The notes beneath the pieces were generated by a model, which saw only the letters and a program-made list of their open reading frames with translations, made no database searches and was not told the DNA's origin. 64,000 bases of DNA, from positions 18,428,144 through 18,492,143 of the forward strand of contig OX485809.1 of assembly GCA_950295325.1 (NCBI GenBank), given 5' to 3'. Shown here in pieces: positions 11,673-24,369 of the stretch (positions are counted from its first letter, which is position 1; every line of letters begins with the position of its first letter). Source of the DNA: Polytrichum commune. Its lineage: Eukaryota; Streptophyta; Polytrichopsida; Polytrichales; Polytrichaceae. A program made the position numbers and the translations under genes.

Positions 11673-11956
11673 ATGGGTACAAAGTACGGAGACCGTATAC
11701 CACGCCAGCTTCACACAGAGAGGCCACCGTTCTCGTTGCTTCCAGAACTCTCGCGCCCTCCCGCCAATCTTCGCATCCGGATACAAATCCACTCGAGGAC
11801 CGCTACTCACCGCGTTGTGTGTTTCTCCCCACAATCATACAATTCTTCTTCACAAATTGTGGCTTCGGAATCCCTACAAACAATCTGGCGGAGCTCTCCA
11901 GTGCAAATTGAGTCGTCCGGAATTCTTCTGCGGTGAGGGTTTTGTTCTGTGTGGCG

Positions 11957-14951
11957 ATGGCGTGGTACGACAAGAAGCCGGTGTATGGCGACCTGGAGAC
12001 GGGGTACGGGAACACAGCGGCTTTGTATCCTGGAATCCCTGCCGACGAGAATGAGCTTCGGTGGGGTTTCATCCGTAAAGTGTATGGAATTCTGAGTTTG
12101 CAAGTGGTGCTCACCACGTTGGTTGCGGGGATGGTGGTTGTTACTCCTGCAATCACTGAATTCTTCGTTCGCAGCCCCTGGTCTCTTTTATTCATCGCAT
12201 TCTTACCTCTCATATGTAAGTCTCTCTTTGAATCCCACCCCATTTCATCGCTTCAAAACAAATCCCATTCTTGAATTATTGTATATTATCATCGTCTTTT
12301 TCCCATCATATTGCATGGGTTTGGATGGTCTGTGTGTCCCGCGTCTGGAAATTTTCTAACCGCATAATCTCCTATTGGGTACTTGAAAATGATTTTCTTA
12401 ATAATGAAGGTTTTTAGGCTTTCTGTGGCGAGAGGGGATTTATCGCATACGAGCGTACCTCTCATTCGTCCAAACTAAATGCCCTGAAATAGGATGCAGT
12501 CTGGAGGTCATTTATCAAAGTTTAAACACCGGAATTAGGTTCAAAGACCCTGAATTAAGTTTGGTGGAAGTCATTTTGATGCGAATCAGCCACAAATCTA
12601 GATGGGGTCGATATTGGATGGATGAGAGGTGCCCTCGTGTGCAATAATTCCCTCTCATACTACATGAATTTGGAGGGTTTACGTGTCCAGGTTCTAAGAG
12701 CATCTCCTATGGTGACTTGAAAATGATTTTATCATTAATAATTGGCTTTCTAGGGCTTTTTGGCATGCTCATCTCATCCTTACTGCCCACCGACCTTTGA
12801 GAGAGAGACAAGTATTGAAACACTTGTCAAGGTCGAAGGAGTTAAGAGAGAGTTATCTCTTTCTCAAATCGGTGGGCAATGAAGAGTTACGATTTACATG
12901 GACTTCATGAGTGAGATAAGCATCTGGTTGAAAGCCGATTATTGTCAAGAATTGAAAGCTGATAGAATTTAGAGGGTCATCTCTCTGATCAATTGTGGGC
13001 AATGAAGATTTATACATGAAAATTTTGAGATAGGCACGTGACATGAGAGCTGTTTACTATCAAGAATTGAGGGTCGAAGGAGTTTGAGGGTTATTTCTCT
13101 TTCAGTTATTGGTGGGCAATGAAGATCTATGATATACACGGGGTCCATGTGTGAGATAAGTGTGCGGCATGAAAGTCAATTATTTTCAATTTTTGAGGGT
13201 TGAAGATGTTTAGAGGTTTATCTCCTTCTCAGTAAGTGGTGGGCAATGAAATGGACCTTATGAGTGAGATAAGCGTGTGGCATGAAAGCCGACTATTGTC
13301 AAGAATTGACGGTTGAAGTTGTTTAGAGGTTTGTCTCACTCTCTCTCAACGATCGGTGGGGGCAATGACGATATAGGATATACATGGACTTTATGTGTGA
13401 GACAAGCATGCGGCTCGGAAGCCAATTATTAAGAGATTCATGTTACATTGACGATAGAAGCTGCTCTAAGGACATGGTGGTTGGTGGTAGCCGACTAATT
13501 GGATGTTTTTCTTGTATATGGCAGTGATGTGTCCACTATATTATTACCATCAACAGCATCCAGTGAACCTTATCCTTCTCGGCCTCTTTACGGTGGCCAT
13601 CAGTCTCACTGTCGGCCTCTCGTGCGCGCTCACGAACGGTATGCCTCTTGCAACCTTTGTGTAACTCTGCTGACACTTGATTTCAACCCCATTTGCAAAC
13701 TTGTCTACCTCATAATTCACCTCCATTGGAAGCTCTCCCTGATTTGAACCTTAGAAATGGAACAGCCCTTAGCTTCTTGCAATTGTTCTTAAAAGAAAGA
13801 AATGCAGATGGTACTAGTAAAGTTGATCCTCCTCTCCGGGTCTGTTTACTACATGAGGGTTCAATGTCTCGGAGTGTTGAAATGCATTCTTGTACTTGGA
13901 ACATGAAGTATTGCACCTGGATTTGACACGTGTCTCTCCATCACATCATCGGTGACTTTGTGCTGTCAGTTGGTTTTGGAGGCTGAGTGTTTTCGCTCGT
14001 TAGGGTTTCGTGTCACAGAATGTTGAGACACTTGTCTGTACTTGTACCCTAGAGAAAGGTTATTTGCCAGAGAATTTTCATTTCTTAGCAAGCTGTAGCA
14101 AATTATTTCTGTAGTATTTGATGTATGTGATGATCTCATGACTTTGCCCTCCATGTTCCATTTGCCTTCCATGATGCATTAAGCGCACCTCCTTCTCCCG
14201 AGAAAATGTTCACATTGAGGACCAAATGTATTATGCTTCTATCATTCCCTTAGGAGTCTGTGAGCCAACTTGTACTGACACTTCATTGCTCTGGTGATGT
14301 TTGCAGGATTGATTGTGTTGGAAGCACTGATCCTGACAGCAGCAGTGGTGGTGTCGCTCACAGCGTACACATATTGGGCAGCAAAACAGGGTCACGATTT
14401 CTCTTTCTTGGGTCCCATCCTGTTCGCTAGCATTATGGTTCTCTTCTTGTTTGGCATCATTCAGGTACACGCTCAATTGAGAAGACCTACATTTTTTAGC
14501 TTGCAATGTCTTCCAGCTTTGAAATTCAGATTGCCTCTATTTTATTTGTCAATGCTGTACCAGGGTTTGTTTGTAGAAATCTGTTGGAGAAGATACTCCT
14601 TGTCCAAACATTTTGGGCATAACATGATTCTTATCAATGTAGAAATCCATGTTGTTTCACACCGAAATTGAAGCTCAGAAATATGCCACTTACATTGAAC
14701 TGACAAGAATGAATTTGTCTTGGTGGTTGTGTCATCAGGCCTTCTTCCCACTTGGACCCCTCTCACAGATGATCTATGGTGGACTCGCTGCAATCATATT
14801 CAGTGGCTACATTGTCTACGACACTGACAACCTCATCAAGCGCTACTCATATGATGAGTACATTTGGGCGTCAGTGGCGCTGTACCTTGATGTTGTCAAC
14901 TTGTTCATGGCCATCCTGCAAATCCTCAGGAGTTTCCAATCAAATAACTAG
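11957..14951 (+). CDS. LFG: LIFEGUARD / BI-1-like (TMBIM) membrane protein, 4 exons
   Basis: Coding exons are 11957-12215, 13525-13638, 14307-14464 and 14739-14951, all with GT-AG borders, giving 247 aa, the normal LFG length. The N-terminus MAWYDKKPVYGDLETGYG is the cytosolic head with the plant LFG 'DxETG' pattern; the stretch NELRWGFIRKVYGILSLQ opens transmembrane segment 1. Six or seven hydrophobic segments follow, and the C-terminus SVALYLDVVNLFMAILQILR is the family signature. LFG/BI-1 proteins sit in ER, Golgi or vacuolar membranes and restrain cell death, probably by affecting calcium leak. The ATG at 11957 was chosen because the in-frame one at 11933 adds an atypical N-terminal extension. 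Introns 1-3 are about 1309, 668 and 274 bp; intron 1 holds a tandem repeat. Looks intact. Confidence 0.95.
12780..13440. repeat. About 120-bp tandem repeat in LFG intron 1
   Basis: GTGGGCAATGAA-like sequence recurs at about 12872, 12995, 13112, 13238 and 13356 (spacing 117-126). Each unit also has GAGATAAGC, a GGCATGAAAGCC-like segment and TGTCAAGAATTGA. A reverse-oriented piece (GCCCACCGACC) caps the left end at about 12784. Separately, 12365-12430 and 12700-12765 are direct repeats of each other. Confidence 0.8.
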
Positions 14952-14989
14952 GTTAAACCCTGTGCTGGCAGTGCAATGAGTAGCTGGGT

Positions 14990-15360
14990 TATTGACACTC
15001 TAAGCGGACATTGTAAATGCAGAGATCAGCAGATTTTGTACCAGTTTGTAGATGCATAGGAGTAGTGGTTCATGCAGTTTGACTGTACCATAGGTTGTAC
15101 AAACCATATCAACACCAATTTCCACATTGAATTTGCAATGTGTGATGGTTTTGGGTGCTCTATTTAATGAATTGTGCAGTATTCTTGTTTAACAACAGTA
15201 GTGCATCATGATTTGTTTGTGCCTGTCAGTTTACATGGTTTGGCAGTGCATTTTCTGGGAGAGAGGTTCCAGGAAATTATTGTACCTCTCATTTATCCAA
15301 CATAAAAAATTGACTCCAATAGGTTTGGTGCCAATTCTTTTCAAATGATCTTGAGTAGAC
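14990..15360. other. LFG 3' UTR and downstream spacer
   Basis: T-rich sequence after the LFG stop codon, consistent with a 3' UTR; no separate gene seen before the inverted-repeat element at 15364. Confidence 0.5.
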
Positions 15361-15363
15361 TAA

Positions 15364-15715
15364 GCCGGTCCACATGGGGTCCTAAGTCCCAACTGTTTGA
15401 GCCTCAAGAAACCTCTAAAATATAGTTAATTATCATTAAAGTCGGATCTTGATTATTTTATGCAAAAATCTTCATGGGATTTGTGTTGGGAGTTTGGGTC
15501 TAGCTTTCTACTCAACCTAACTCTCAACACAAGTTTTGAGCCTCACCTCCAAAAAGTATTGCCATGTGGGCATCCATGTCATACTTTAGAGTTAGGACTT
15601 GGGACCTTGTGTGAAGTGGTAAGTCCCAACTTCTATGCTCTCAATGGCTAATAGTGCATGCATTGACCTCAAGGGACTTGGGACTTACAATTTGTGACCT
15701 CATGTGAACCGGCCC
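15364..15715. mobile_element. MITE family 1, copy a (PIF/Harbinger-like)
   Basis: About 352 bp with inverted ends: left GCCGGTCCACATGGGGTCC, right GACCTCATGTGAACCGGCCC. It is flanked by TAA on both sides (15361-15363 and 15716-15718), the TWA target duplication of PIF/Harbinger elements. Other copies lie at 24370-24749, 25309-25693 and 35784-36167. The inside has no coding capacity. Confidence 0.8.
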
Positions 15716-16004
15716 TAAGTTGGGGTCTTAAAGCTGACTTTGGTGTCAAATCCACTAACAAAAGTAATTTTTAGGTTGTATTTCAGGGTCTTTTTATGTT
15801 GAATTAATGAGAGATACGCTTGAATACAATGATTCCCTCTCTCCCATTTTCTGTCCGTAGACATGTGAATTGAATTGAGTGAAAGCAAATCATAAATCTC
15901 TCAATCTGGTATATGAAAACATTGAATTGCAACTTTCTTAAATTGATATACATAGATGGTGTAATGATTAAATGTGAAGGACACAAAGTTATTCCAATTT
16001 CTAT

Positions 16005-16085
16005 GATGTAGTTGAAAATGAGACACATTTTGTGTTGGAATGTCCCCATATAACCCAATTAGAGATAAGTTCCGATCACTATCTA
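16005..16085 (+). pseudogene. Possible LINE C-terminal finger remnant
   Basis: In one frame the + strand reads DVVENETHFVLECPHITQLEI, which resembles the conserved (E/H)-HFLLECP end of LINE Cys/His fingers. The flanking frames are broken and no reverse transcriptase is seen nearby, so this is a short degraded piece at best. Confidence 0.35.
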
Positions 16086-16099
16086 ACAATGTAGTTCCA

Positions 16100-17600
16100 G
16101 GGAGCCTCAAGTCTTCTTTTCAATTGGACCATCAAGTTGATATTATCCTCTATCTCATGGAGACTAGCACACTCCACCACTTGAAAAAATTAACTAGTTT
16201 GAAACCATCTTCTTGTACTATCAATCCCATTAGCCTTTACGGCTTCCTGGACTTTTAAATCAATTTCATTTCCTGTCAATTTCAAACTACAAAGGTGGGT
16301 TTACATTGACTAGGGTCGAAGACTAAAGAAACTCCTCCACAAGAGTGTTTGGAAATAAACGTAAAGTGCTACAAGATCCTACCCCCGCTCCTTTCCGTCA
16401 ACTGTACTTAAAAGTGATGGGTTAACTTACTGTTACGTTACCATGCCCAGCAACATACAAATTGGTGGGAGACGACGTGCCATATCCAAAAGCATCTGTA
16501 CCTGGAAATGATGTGGGGAGGTGAGTTGAAGTACTAAGAAATGACTCCGATGTTGCCAAAAGTGAGAATTAGGGTGTTCAAGTTAGTTTGATTCTCTGTA
16601 GTCCCAAAACAAGCATCACGAGAAATAGAGGAATTTTGAAGATTACTGATACCTTGAATGGATGTGGACACGCTAACCTGCATCAAATCTCTCCAATCTC
16701 TCCCAAGGGCAAACCCCGGAACGTTTTCACCCAAATACTTCCACTATGATTGGGTGGACCAGAGCAGTAATGGTGCACAGGAAATCAGAGTTCCCCGGAC
16801 CTTTGGATTTGAGCCAGCCAAATACAAGGTCCAAAGTACACCGATCAAGTGTTTCAACCAGTTCTAACCTCAGAGTCACCAGTCATTGCAAAGGATTACT
16901 CTACTCCTTGGTTGCAGGAGCCCCCAAGAAATTGAACATAAGACGGAGGAGGTAGATAAGCACTTTCTCTAACAGGAACTCTTGCACTGCAGAGGTGGTT
17001 AGATCAAATATAGAAGAGGTACATGAAAAACGAGAAATAACCGAAGACATGAATACACAACAATGACACCCACCACTTTCAGTCCGGACAATTTTCTTAA
17101 GGTTTTCACTTATAAGATGTACAAACTGCACCTTGTCAAGGAAACATGTTGGCTGTGCACCAGAGCCCCTGGCCTGGTATTCATTCCAAGGGTCACAGGC
17201 AGCTGCAGATGACCAGTCAAAGTCTATGGTACATTGAAAGAATGGGGGCCGCAAGGTTCAGGGCACCCATCAAAAAGAATGTGTTGCGTGATGCACTAAA
17301 ACTATGTGGTCCAAGTCGAAAAATATTCTGATTCAATTTCTCCTTTGTTGATCCACCATTTCGTCAGATGGTAGCAGCAGCAGCTGCACACGTGTAAGTC
17401 GATCTTCGAAACCCTGTCAGCCCACACTCTAGCATACTCTGCCTTTCACCCTTTTCTCCTCATTTGTCCTCGTTAGACAGATGGTGTGGGCTTTTCAACC
17501 AGAATTGTAATATCCGTCCAGAACCAAACCTCTTGATTCCGCTTCTTGTATAGTTCGTTACGTTTACTGTTTCTTCCCTTGGTCACCTCGTCATTAACAG
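16100..17600. other. Unassigned region with exon-like open frames
   Basis: No gene recognised. On the minus strand, 17115-17254 is open and reads through PPFFQCTIDFDWSSAAACDP to FLDK followed by a GTGCAG donor-like site; near 16680-16735 another open piece (GENVPGFALGRDWRDLMQ) also ends at a GT. On the plus strand 16658-16867 is open as well. These could be decayed exons or chance. The part next to 17603 is probably the GT8 gene's 3' UTR. Confidence 0.3.
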
Positions 17601-17602
17601 GT

Positions 17603-20600
17603 CTAGCAAATTTTCATGAGAGTGTCTGAGGGGGGCTCTGTTCTGACACTTGTGTAGGCCATCAGAGGCTCACGCTGTGAACTGCGATCTACAATAGCAG
17701 AGACCTCTTTTACAGCCCACCACAGGAAGGGAGTTGCCATGGCAGTGTAGCCAGCAATGGATAAAGCTCGCACTATGCCATTCTTGTAGAAAGGATATGC
17801 CAAAACTAAGAGGGCTCCTACACCCCCGATCCAAGGAGTCAATAGTGGTAGAACAGGAAGTTGGAAGGTGATAATCACTACAATTAGCAGAGAAAGAGAT
17901 CCTAGAAGAAAAATACCCCAACCCATGAAAGGGTGCACAGTTGTTGGAATAATGAAGAAAGGGAGAATGAAACTTCCAACAGTCACGAGAAGAATTAAAA
18001 ATTTCATGGTCAAGGGGTGACACAGAGGTCCATGATCCACACAAGGTCCCCGACCAAAACATGACTTCAATACGTGAGGCTTCTCCATGGCTGGCGCACA
18101 CCGCATCCGAATAATAATGGCCAATAACATGGTCGAAATGAAAAACAAGGCTTCTGCAATCACGACAGGAGTCTCCATTCCATATCTGCAAAACATGCAT
18201 CAGCTTCAATATTGATACAGACAGATTGAGATAAAAGACAATATACCTCTGAATGCGACACTCCTATCTACATTTGGTTAAGCAGTGCACAACTCCAACC
18301 ATTGGGCAGTACATAAAAAAATCCTAACCGTAACACCAATGTTGCACACAAAGGGTGGTCATCGTCAAAAATGAATAATCCTTACAAGTGTTTTTAGTGC
18401 ATAGTGGATGGAAACCAGAGATAGAACCAATCTATTTAGTGAATTTGCCAAGAAGTTACTAACCCAATGGTAGCCACACGCTTTTCATGCCATGACAGTC
18501 CCAACGGCAAAGTTGGCCACGACCACCAATACCATGGCTTCAACATCGGAACACTAGGGAAAGTGATAACACTGTTGGGGCCACATGGAACACTCCATCT
18601 CAGCTTCAAGTCTGGGGTGAAGACATTAGTAAGGTCAGCATGAGTAGGTCAGCAATCTCGAGAGCAGTTTGTAATTGTTTTCATGTACAAGGCAAATGTC
18701 ACTGACACCTCTTTTTTTTATAACAAAGCTGTGGGCAGGAAATTGTCACCTGTACCTATAGAGTGCCTCACATTAAGACAGAAATGTTCCCAAGCATTCA
18801 TACAAAAGAAAGATAGACACACAATCGAGAAGACTCTTAGTGATAAAGAGATTCGAGTACAAACTGGGGACACATCAAGAGAGAAACCAAACTCAGGAGG
18901 ACGCATTCAGATGATATACTTACAGAAGTAAGAGGCATCCATTTGATATCCTAGAGGAAGTCTGAAGAAGCCATCTAATTTTGAGCCGTCGCTGGGAGGA
19001 TGGAACATTGGTCGATCAAGGAGGTCGCTAAAATGATTAGTCAAGAAGCCTTGATCTGCTCCATCTTTGTTTTCCTTCCCAGAATTTATGTCATGCATCA
19101 TGATGTTGAAAGTGTTATTGGATGGCTGCAGACAATCAATTACAAGAATGAGTGAAGCAAAACCAACACCACTGTGTTATCTTGAAAATATATCAACGAT
19201 AGTTATAAAGTACTGAAATTCTAATAGACAAACAGAAGTAGCAAGAAGCAACTCGCCCAATCAGGAGCACTATTCTCGACCAAATGTACTCGATAAAAAC
19301 TCTTGCACAATAGAAATTATAATGTAATTTACCTCCAGAACAAAAAGTCCCGTGTGGAAAATACAAGGATTGATGAAAGCAGCACAAAATTGGCCGCACT
19401 GAAAGAGCTCGTCAGGTCTTCGAAGAAATAGATTGTCGACGTCGAGCATAACAACGCGTTGATATTCTGTCAACTTCCAGGCATAGATTTTGTTCAATGT
19501 AAACATAAAACGCATATCAAAATTCTTTTGGTTTCTGTACGGATTGGGAATATCGCTGACGACCTTCACCTTCACACCCTCGTCATTTCTGCAATACAAT
19601 GCAAGGACAAAATTTCCATTAAAATTCATGGAGGCCATTAAATATAGGTGTCCGAATTTGCCTCAACCGAATGCAATAGCAACCCAATTCTTCAATACAC
19701 GCTACATCAGCCAATAAGCTCGATGTCAATCATTAATTGCAAAAAAAACTCTTAGACCATTACTACCTGATACACAAATCTTACAGCAATTAAACATGCA
19801 AGAATGAATCCAACAAATTTCGAGCATTGACTAATTAACAGAAGGAATAATGTCCGAATCATCCAAAGCTCCTCTGGCTGACCATATCAAGAGACTTCAT
19901 ATACTGGAGGCATACAACGCAAGCTTCAACATCAAATGGAGCTGTTGATCGATTTTCTTGAATACTCGTCAATCAAGAGATATAGCTCTCACTCGCTCAC
20001 CTTAGAACCTGACAATTCGAGATAGAGGCTTTTAAATGTGTGTCTCGAGAAAAATACGCGGTTTTCTCCGATGGGAAATTTGACATTCCTCTTTCTTGGA
20101 CCCTAGCCTTGCACTTCCGTTTCTCCTTAAAAGAACTAAGGACCTTCACGAATACTTGATGCGCTTAGAACTGGATCTCTTTAGAATCTAACATTTGGAG
20201 ATACAAGCTTCTAAATGTGTGTTGAGACAAGAGTTCAAGGTTCCTCTAAAAGGAAAATTCGCCATTCTCCCTTGGCCCTATCCTTGCACTTCCGTTTCTC
20301 CTTGCAACAGCCAAAAGCGCTCACAAACTCTTGATTCCCTCCGGAATGGAGATCTTTCACACTCGCTGATATCTTGCGCAACCAAGACAGAGTTTGAACC
20401 GGTGAAGAATTTCAAAAGTAGAAGACAGAGTCGCATAATTCAAGAGTTGATTGGAATGTCTTACAGTGTCTTCTGCCATTGATCGGGAACGTTCGCAGAA
20501 GCGATGACCACGAGATCTGCATCGACTTGTAAGCGCACAAGCGACTGCAACATGACTCGTGCAGCGATGTAAAACTCATAGTCGCGGGGTGTCCCCATGT

Positions 20601-20811
20601 ACAGCATGGTCGCGTACGCATTCGTCTTTGGCGTTGATTTTGAAGGTGCCAGGACAGCTTCTGACGACAATGCGCTTGCGAAAACCATAAGCGCCAGCGC
20701 TACAAAATTCCGTAGCGTCATTTGAGCGTTTACTGTAGGTCTTCGGTTACCAGCCATCATTGCTAAAGAAAAGCCTTCGGATCGAAACAATAAGCGTCCG
20801 TCTTCGTACAC
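17603..20811 (-). CDS. PGSIP8-like: GT8 glycosyltransferase with C-terminal membrane domain (PGSIP7/8-like), 5 exons
   Basis: Exons on the minus strand are 20465-20811, 19333-19588, 18924-19125, 18464-18611 and 17603-18185; all borders are GT-AG and phases agree, giving 511 aa from the first ATG or 494 aa from ATG 20760. The later start leaves a cleaner signal peptide (LRNFVALALMVFASALSSEA). The GT8 domain begins NAYATMLYMGTPRDYEFY; MLDVDNLFL in exon 2 carries the metal-binding DxD, and GQFCAAFINPCIFHTGLFVL and DGADQGFL are family motifs. LKPWYWWSWP in exon 4 and about five membrane segments in exon 5 mark the plant PGSIP7/8 group, related to inositol phosphorylceramide glucuronosyltransferase (PGSIP6/IPUT1). 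It likely works in the Golgi with UDP-sugar donors; the acceptor is not known from sequence. Looks intact. Confidence 0.92.
20025..20310. repeat. Tandem duplication in GT8 intron 1
   Basis: About 100 bp at 20025-20130 (GCTTTTAAATGTGTG ... CCTTGCACTTCCGTTTCTCC) recurs at 20205-20310 with moderate divergence, spacing 180 bp. It lies inside intron 1 (19589-20464). Confidence 0.75.
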
Positions 20812-20829
20812 TCTTTACAGCACAATGAT

Positions 20830-21215
20830 GAAGGCTTTGGACTTGAGATTCTTCAAGAAATCCCGTATTGTCAATGCGAGCTAAGAGACAGAGCAGATAC
20901 AAAGGTAGTAGTTGACGTTGCCTTCACTCTTAGACTAGGACGGTATAAATTTAACAAGCGACCAGATTTATTGTTTTAATAAATGTCGGTTGTATTACTA
21001 TTGTAGGCTCAAACTAAGGCGGGACACCGAGATCGTAGATACCACGACACCCACGCTCAGCGTCTAACACCGGCCAGCCCCTGCTCAGTCGAAATGAAAA
21101 AAACTCCCGGCAAATAAAAATAAAAACGCTTACAGCGGTGAGAACCGCATCGCATTGCCGTGATCAAGATGGCCGTCGCCAAGGACCGACGGATGAAAAG
21201 AACTTAATCAGAAAC
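20830..21215. other. GT8 upstream region, no further gene seen
   Basis: Probable promoter and 5' leader of the minus-strand GT8 gene. No clear TATA box in the expected orientation was found, and no other gene. Confidence 0.4.
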
Positions 21216-21219
21216 TAAC

Positions 21220-21590
21220 AATCCACTACAAGATCTTGCAGCTTGCGAGAAAGGTCAAGTAAAATGAAGCCACAACAGAGCCATGTGAGAATGGAAACTA
21301 TCCCAGGATTCGAACCACACGCTATGAAGTTCAAACTCCCGAGGATAGTGACTAAAATCGGGAAAAATCAGGTCCAATATTAATTCCAGTACACTTAATA
21401 AGAAGCAAATAGTCCGCGACAAGATCTTGCACGTTGTGAGCAAGATCAAGGAAGCTGAAGCCACAACACCGCCATATGAGAATAGTTCAAGAATAGAAAC
21501 TATCCAACAACTCCAAACTACAAGCTATCAGGTTCAAACTCCAGAGGGCGGTGACTAAAATCGGGCAAAATCAGGCCCAAAACTAGTAAT
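21220..21590. repeat. Tandem duplication, about 180 bp
   Basis: Two units (about 21220-21400 and 21405-21590) share ACAAGATCTTGCA, GAAGCCACAACA, AGAATGGAAACTATCC-like, GTGACTAAAATCGGG and AAATCAGG in the same order. No coding signal. Confidence 0.75.
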
Positions 21591-21924
21591 CCTGTAAACA
21601 CAGCTCTGGGATGTTAAAATCGGGGCTCTCAATCACTAGACGACCGCTGGCAAGCACGCATTTATCGAATGACGGCAAGGTTCGCAAGAGGCAGAGAGAA
21701 ACAGGGGACGACCGCCGATGCACCGGCAATACGCCGAACGTGACTTTGTGAAACCTACACCAAACGAGTTGGAAAAAAATCCAGATTATGCAGAACAACT
21801 CTGCACTCGACCAGAAGGCATCCACACTGCTCCAAATGCAAGTGGGCTTGCAATAGTCGTAGTTGTCGCCGTGTGGAACTCGAACGAGGAGGAGACTCGG
21901 AGAAGAGTGGAGAAGAGTAGAAGC

Positions 21925-22056
21925 GGAAGCGCCATGCCCGAGGAGCGGGCAGAGGAAACAATTTGTTTTTAATCTGCACGGGCACCCGTTCAGCAGACCC
22001 AACATGGATATAAGTTCGCGGAAATTCCCCACATGTACACCATCTTTAGATTCGGG
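21925..22056. repeat. Dispersed direct repeat, copy 1
   Basis: Shares AGCGGGCAGAG, CGGGCACCC, GATATAAGTTCG and ATTCCCCACATGTA with 22360-22475 in the same order. No family recognised. Confidence 0.65.
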
Positions 22057-22359
22057 TAATAACGGGTCACTCATCCAAGAGCAGAAGGGTTATCAGAACT
22101 CGTCACAATTATTCATCCATCTAGGCATATCATTCGTCATTTCTAATATGATGTTCACGAGTTTTCCGATTCCTCTCGGAGAGTGAAAGTATTGTCGGAT
22201 ATTCACATAACCAAACAGTTCATGGACAGAATTTGGGAAATTGTGGATGAGATTCTGCTTCTGTGGATGAAATCTAGTGACGAGTTCTCATAACCCCCCT
22301 TGATCTTGGATGACATACCAGTTATGATGAGGAGGGGACTTGGAGAAAGAGAGAAGTGG

Positions 22360-22475
22360 AGAAGGAACGGGCAGAGAATGGAAAGTTTTCGTACGCGGGC
22401 ACCCTAGCGGCAGACCATACCAACGAGGGGATAAGTTCGTGGATATTCCCCACATGTAGCCGCTTTGTAGATTTT
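22360..22475. repeat. Dispersed direct repeat, copy 2
   Basis: Second copy of the sequence at 21925-22056, same strand, with substitutions and small gaps. Confidence 0.65.
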
Positions 22476-22969
22476 GTCGTGTTCAGAAATCAAATCTTCC
22501 ACTCAAGTGGATCACATGTCGGACACTCAAGTCAAGTTGTACTTGGAAAACCCTGTCCAGTTGAAACTGGGTAGGCCGCGCAGCTTTAGGAGGGCCACCG
22601 GAAATAGGGTGTGTTGTCCACGGAAATAGGGTGCTGCACCCAAATTCAAACCTCTCTGAGATTCCAACCACCTCCATGATTCGACCAAAATGGTCATCAA
22701 TATTAATTATGATGGGATCGGGTTTGAATTCCACAACATGTGTTAGTAGCTTATTAACGTAAGTGGGTGTGTTTTCGGATCATTTTTCATGTTCACCAAC
22801 TTCTACCGATTAGATTTGCACAATAAAAACTCATGTTGCATTAGCAAATCTACAATGAAACATGTGCAAAAAATATAACAAAAAATAACAAATTAAAAAT
22901 TAAACATTAAAACAAAACAAAACAAAAAAAGATTGAGGATCAAGTCTCCTCTGATTCAGTGATGATTAT

Positions 22970-23200
22970 CGGAAATGCATGTTTGTTGATTTCTTAATTT
23001 GATACATAGGTCCTTTCCATTGTGATCACTATTGAGGAGTGTAGAGTAGTGATTAATATTTGAAGATGTAGTCCAATTTCTTTTAAACACGTGTGTTTTA
23101 TGGTGTTTGCTCTTGATCCCCACCAAACCATATACGAATCAAAATGTAGAGATCCGATCAAGAAACCAAGCCACTTAAGACCCATCTACCTTAACCCTTG
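22970..23200 (+). repeat. Dispersed repeat R3, copy 1
   Basis: Contains CATAGGTCC, ATATTTGAAGATGTA, TATGGTGTTTG and CACCA segments that recur in order at 49640-49830 (same strand) and in reverse at 31315-31450. No terminal repeats or coding content were found, so the class is unknown. Confidence 0.6.
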
Positions 23201-23870
23201 TTGATGTATGATCTAAAAATGGTTGTAACGCATGATGAGTATCCAAAAGTCTGCCAATGTACATGTATCCAAAAGAACATCATTAAAAGATTATCTATGA
23301 CTTTCATTCAAGATTTCTGAGGATATTCTTCTTGAATCCGAAAATAATAGGTTCAATTCTTATGAGTTTCATTTTGATGTACTATTGTGCTCGTGTGGAT
23401 TGGCCCATATGGAAGAGAGACTACATATATTGTGTATGAACTGTTATAAATGTATTTATATATTTATATTATCTAAAAATGCGTAATTTACGGTGAAATG
23501 CACGTGGCGGGGGTTGAACATTGTGTAACTTATAGAGAGTTGCATGATTTTTTCATAAGATTGTGCAACTTGGTTCTAAACTTAATGTCAATTTTTGGAC
23601 ATAGCCATCACAACAAGTCGCTTGTTTGTTATTGAAACTTTACGAATGTTGGAATTCAAATAACGTCTGTACCTTTACCATGTTGTTAATTTCTTTATAT
23701 CGGAGGATACCGTATCTTCGTGAGCTTATCTCCAAGTCACGTTCCGTGGGTGTCAAGAAGTGTACCTTGCTTAAACAAAAAGTTTGATGTGGCATATGTA
23801 CACACATGTCAAATTCAACTTCTACATCTATTGTCAAAATCAGTCAATGACATTGGTACACATTCAAATA
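23200..23870. other. AT-rich intergenic, nothing recognised
   Basis: Short open frames only; no repeat seen elsewhere in the window. Confidence 0.5.
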
Positions 23871-23886
23871 TTGTATGTGTGAGAAG

Positions 23887-24033
23887 TTCAAATCCATAAC
23901 AATGTTATGTGGGACTAACAGTGTGCCACGGAATACTCCTTGCATTCATACTAAATGTGAAGAATATCCGGGAATTCTCTGTGGAATATTATCAATCCTA
24001 TTGAACATTGTTATGGATATGAATATTGTTATG
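23887..24033. mobile_element. MITE family 2, copy 1
   Basis: Inverted ends TTCAAATCCATAACAATGTT and AACATTGTTATGGATATGAA bound about 137 bp; the right side extends to ATTGTTATG. Three relatives lie at 28762-28860, 29369-29511 and 42734-42836. The core has GTGGGACT. Superfamily not resolved. Confidence 0.7.
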
Positions 24034-24369
24034 TCAAGCTCCAAAAGCGTTGAGGGTTTAAGACATTGTTCACATATAATAAGCTTGTTGTTCAAAATGG
24101 GAAGCAAGAAGGGATTCTTGTGAACAAAATCACCTCCCACATATATGTATATAGTAAAAACTTACTCCATGTAACTCACAATTAATGAATCTCAAGTGCA
24201 TCTCACATAGAATAATCATGGGTCTTTGAAGCTAATTCCAACATCCAATTTATTCGATAAAAGTAACTTCATGACACTCGCAATATATGTCAAATGTGAG
24301 ACACAATCACATGCTATAAAGGAATTGACTTTCATCTTCGTGAAACAAAGTATGATTATGTGAAATTAA

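Noticed and set aside
17603-20811. Calling the GT8 gene IPUT1 (PGSIP6)
   Set aside because: The motifs NAYATMLYMGTPRDYEFY, LKPWYWWSWP and the C-terminal membrane block fit the PGSIP7/8 group better; PGSIP6 has a different N-terminal and GT8 sequence.
21290-21340. B-box-like GGTTCGAATCC on the minus strand
   Set aside because: No A-box at the right distance, and the twin unit of the tandem duplication lacks it; not a tRNA or SINE.
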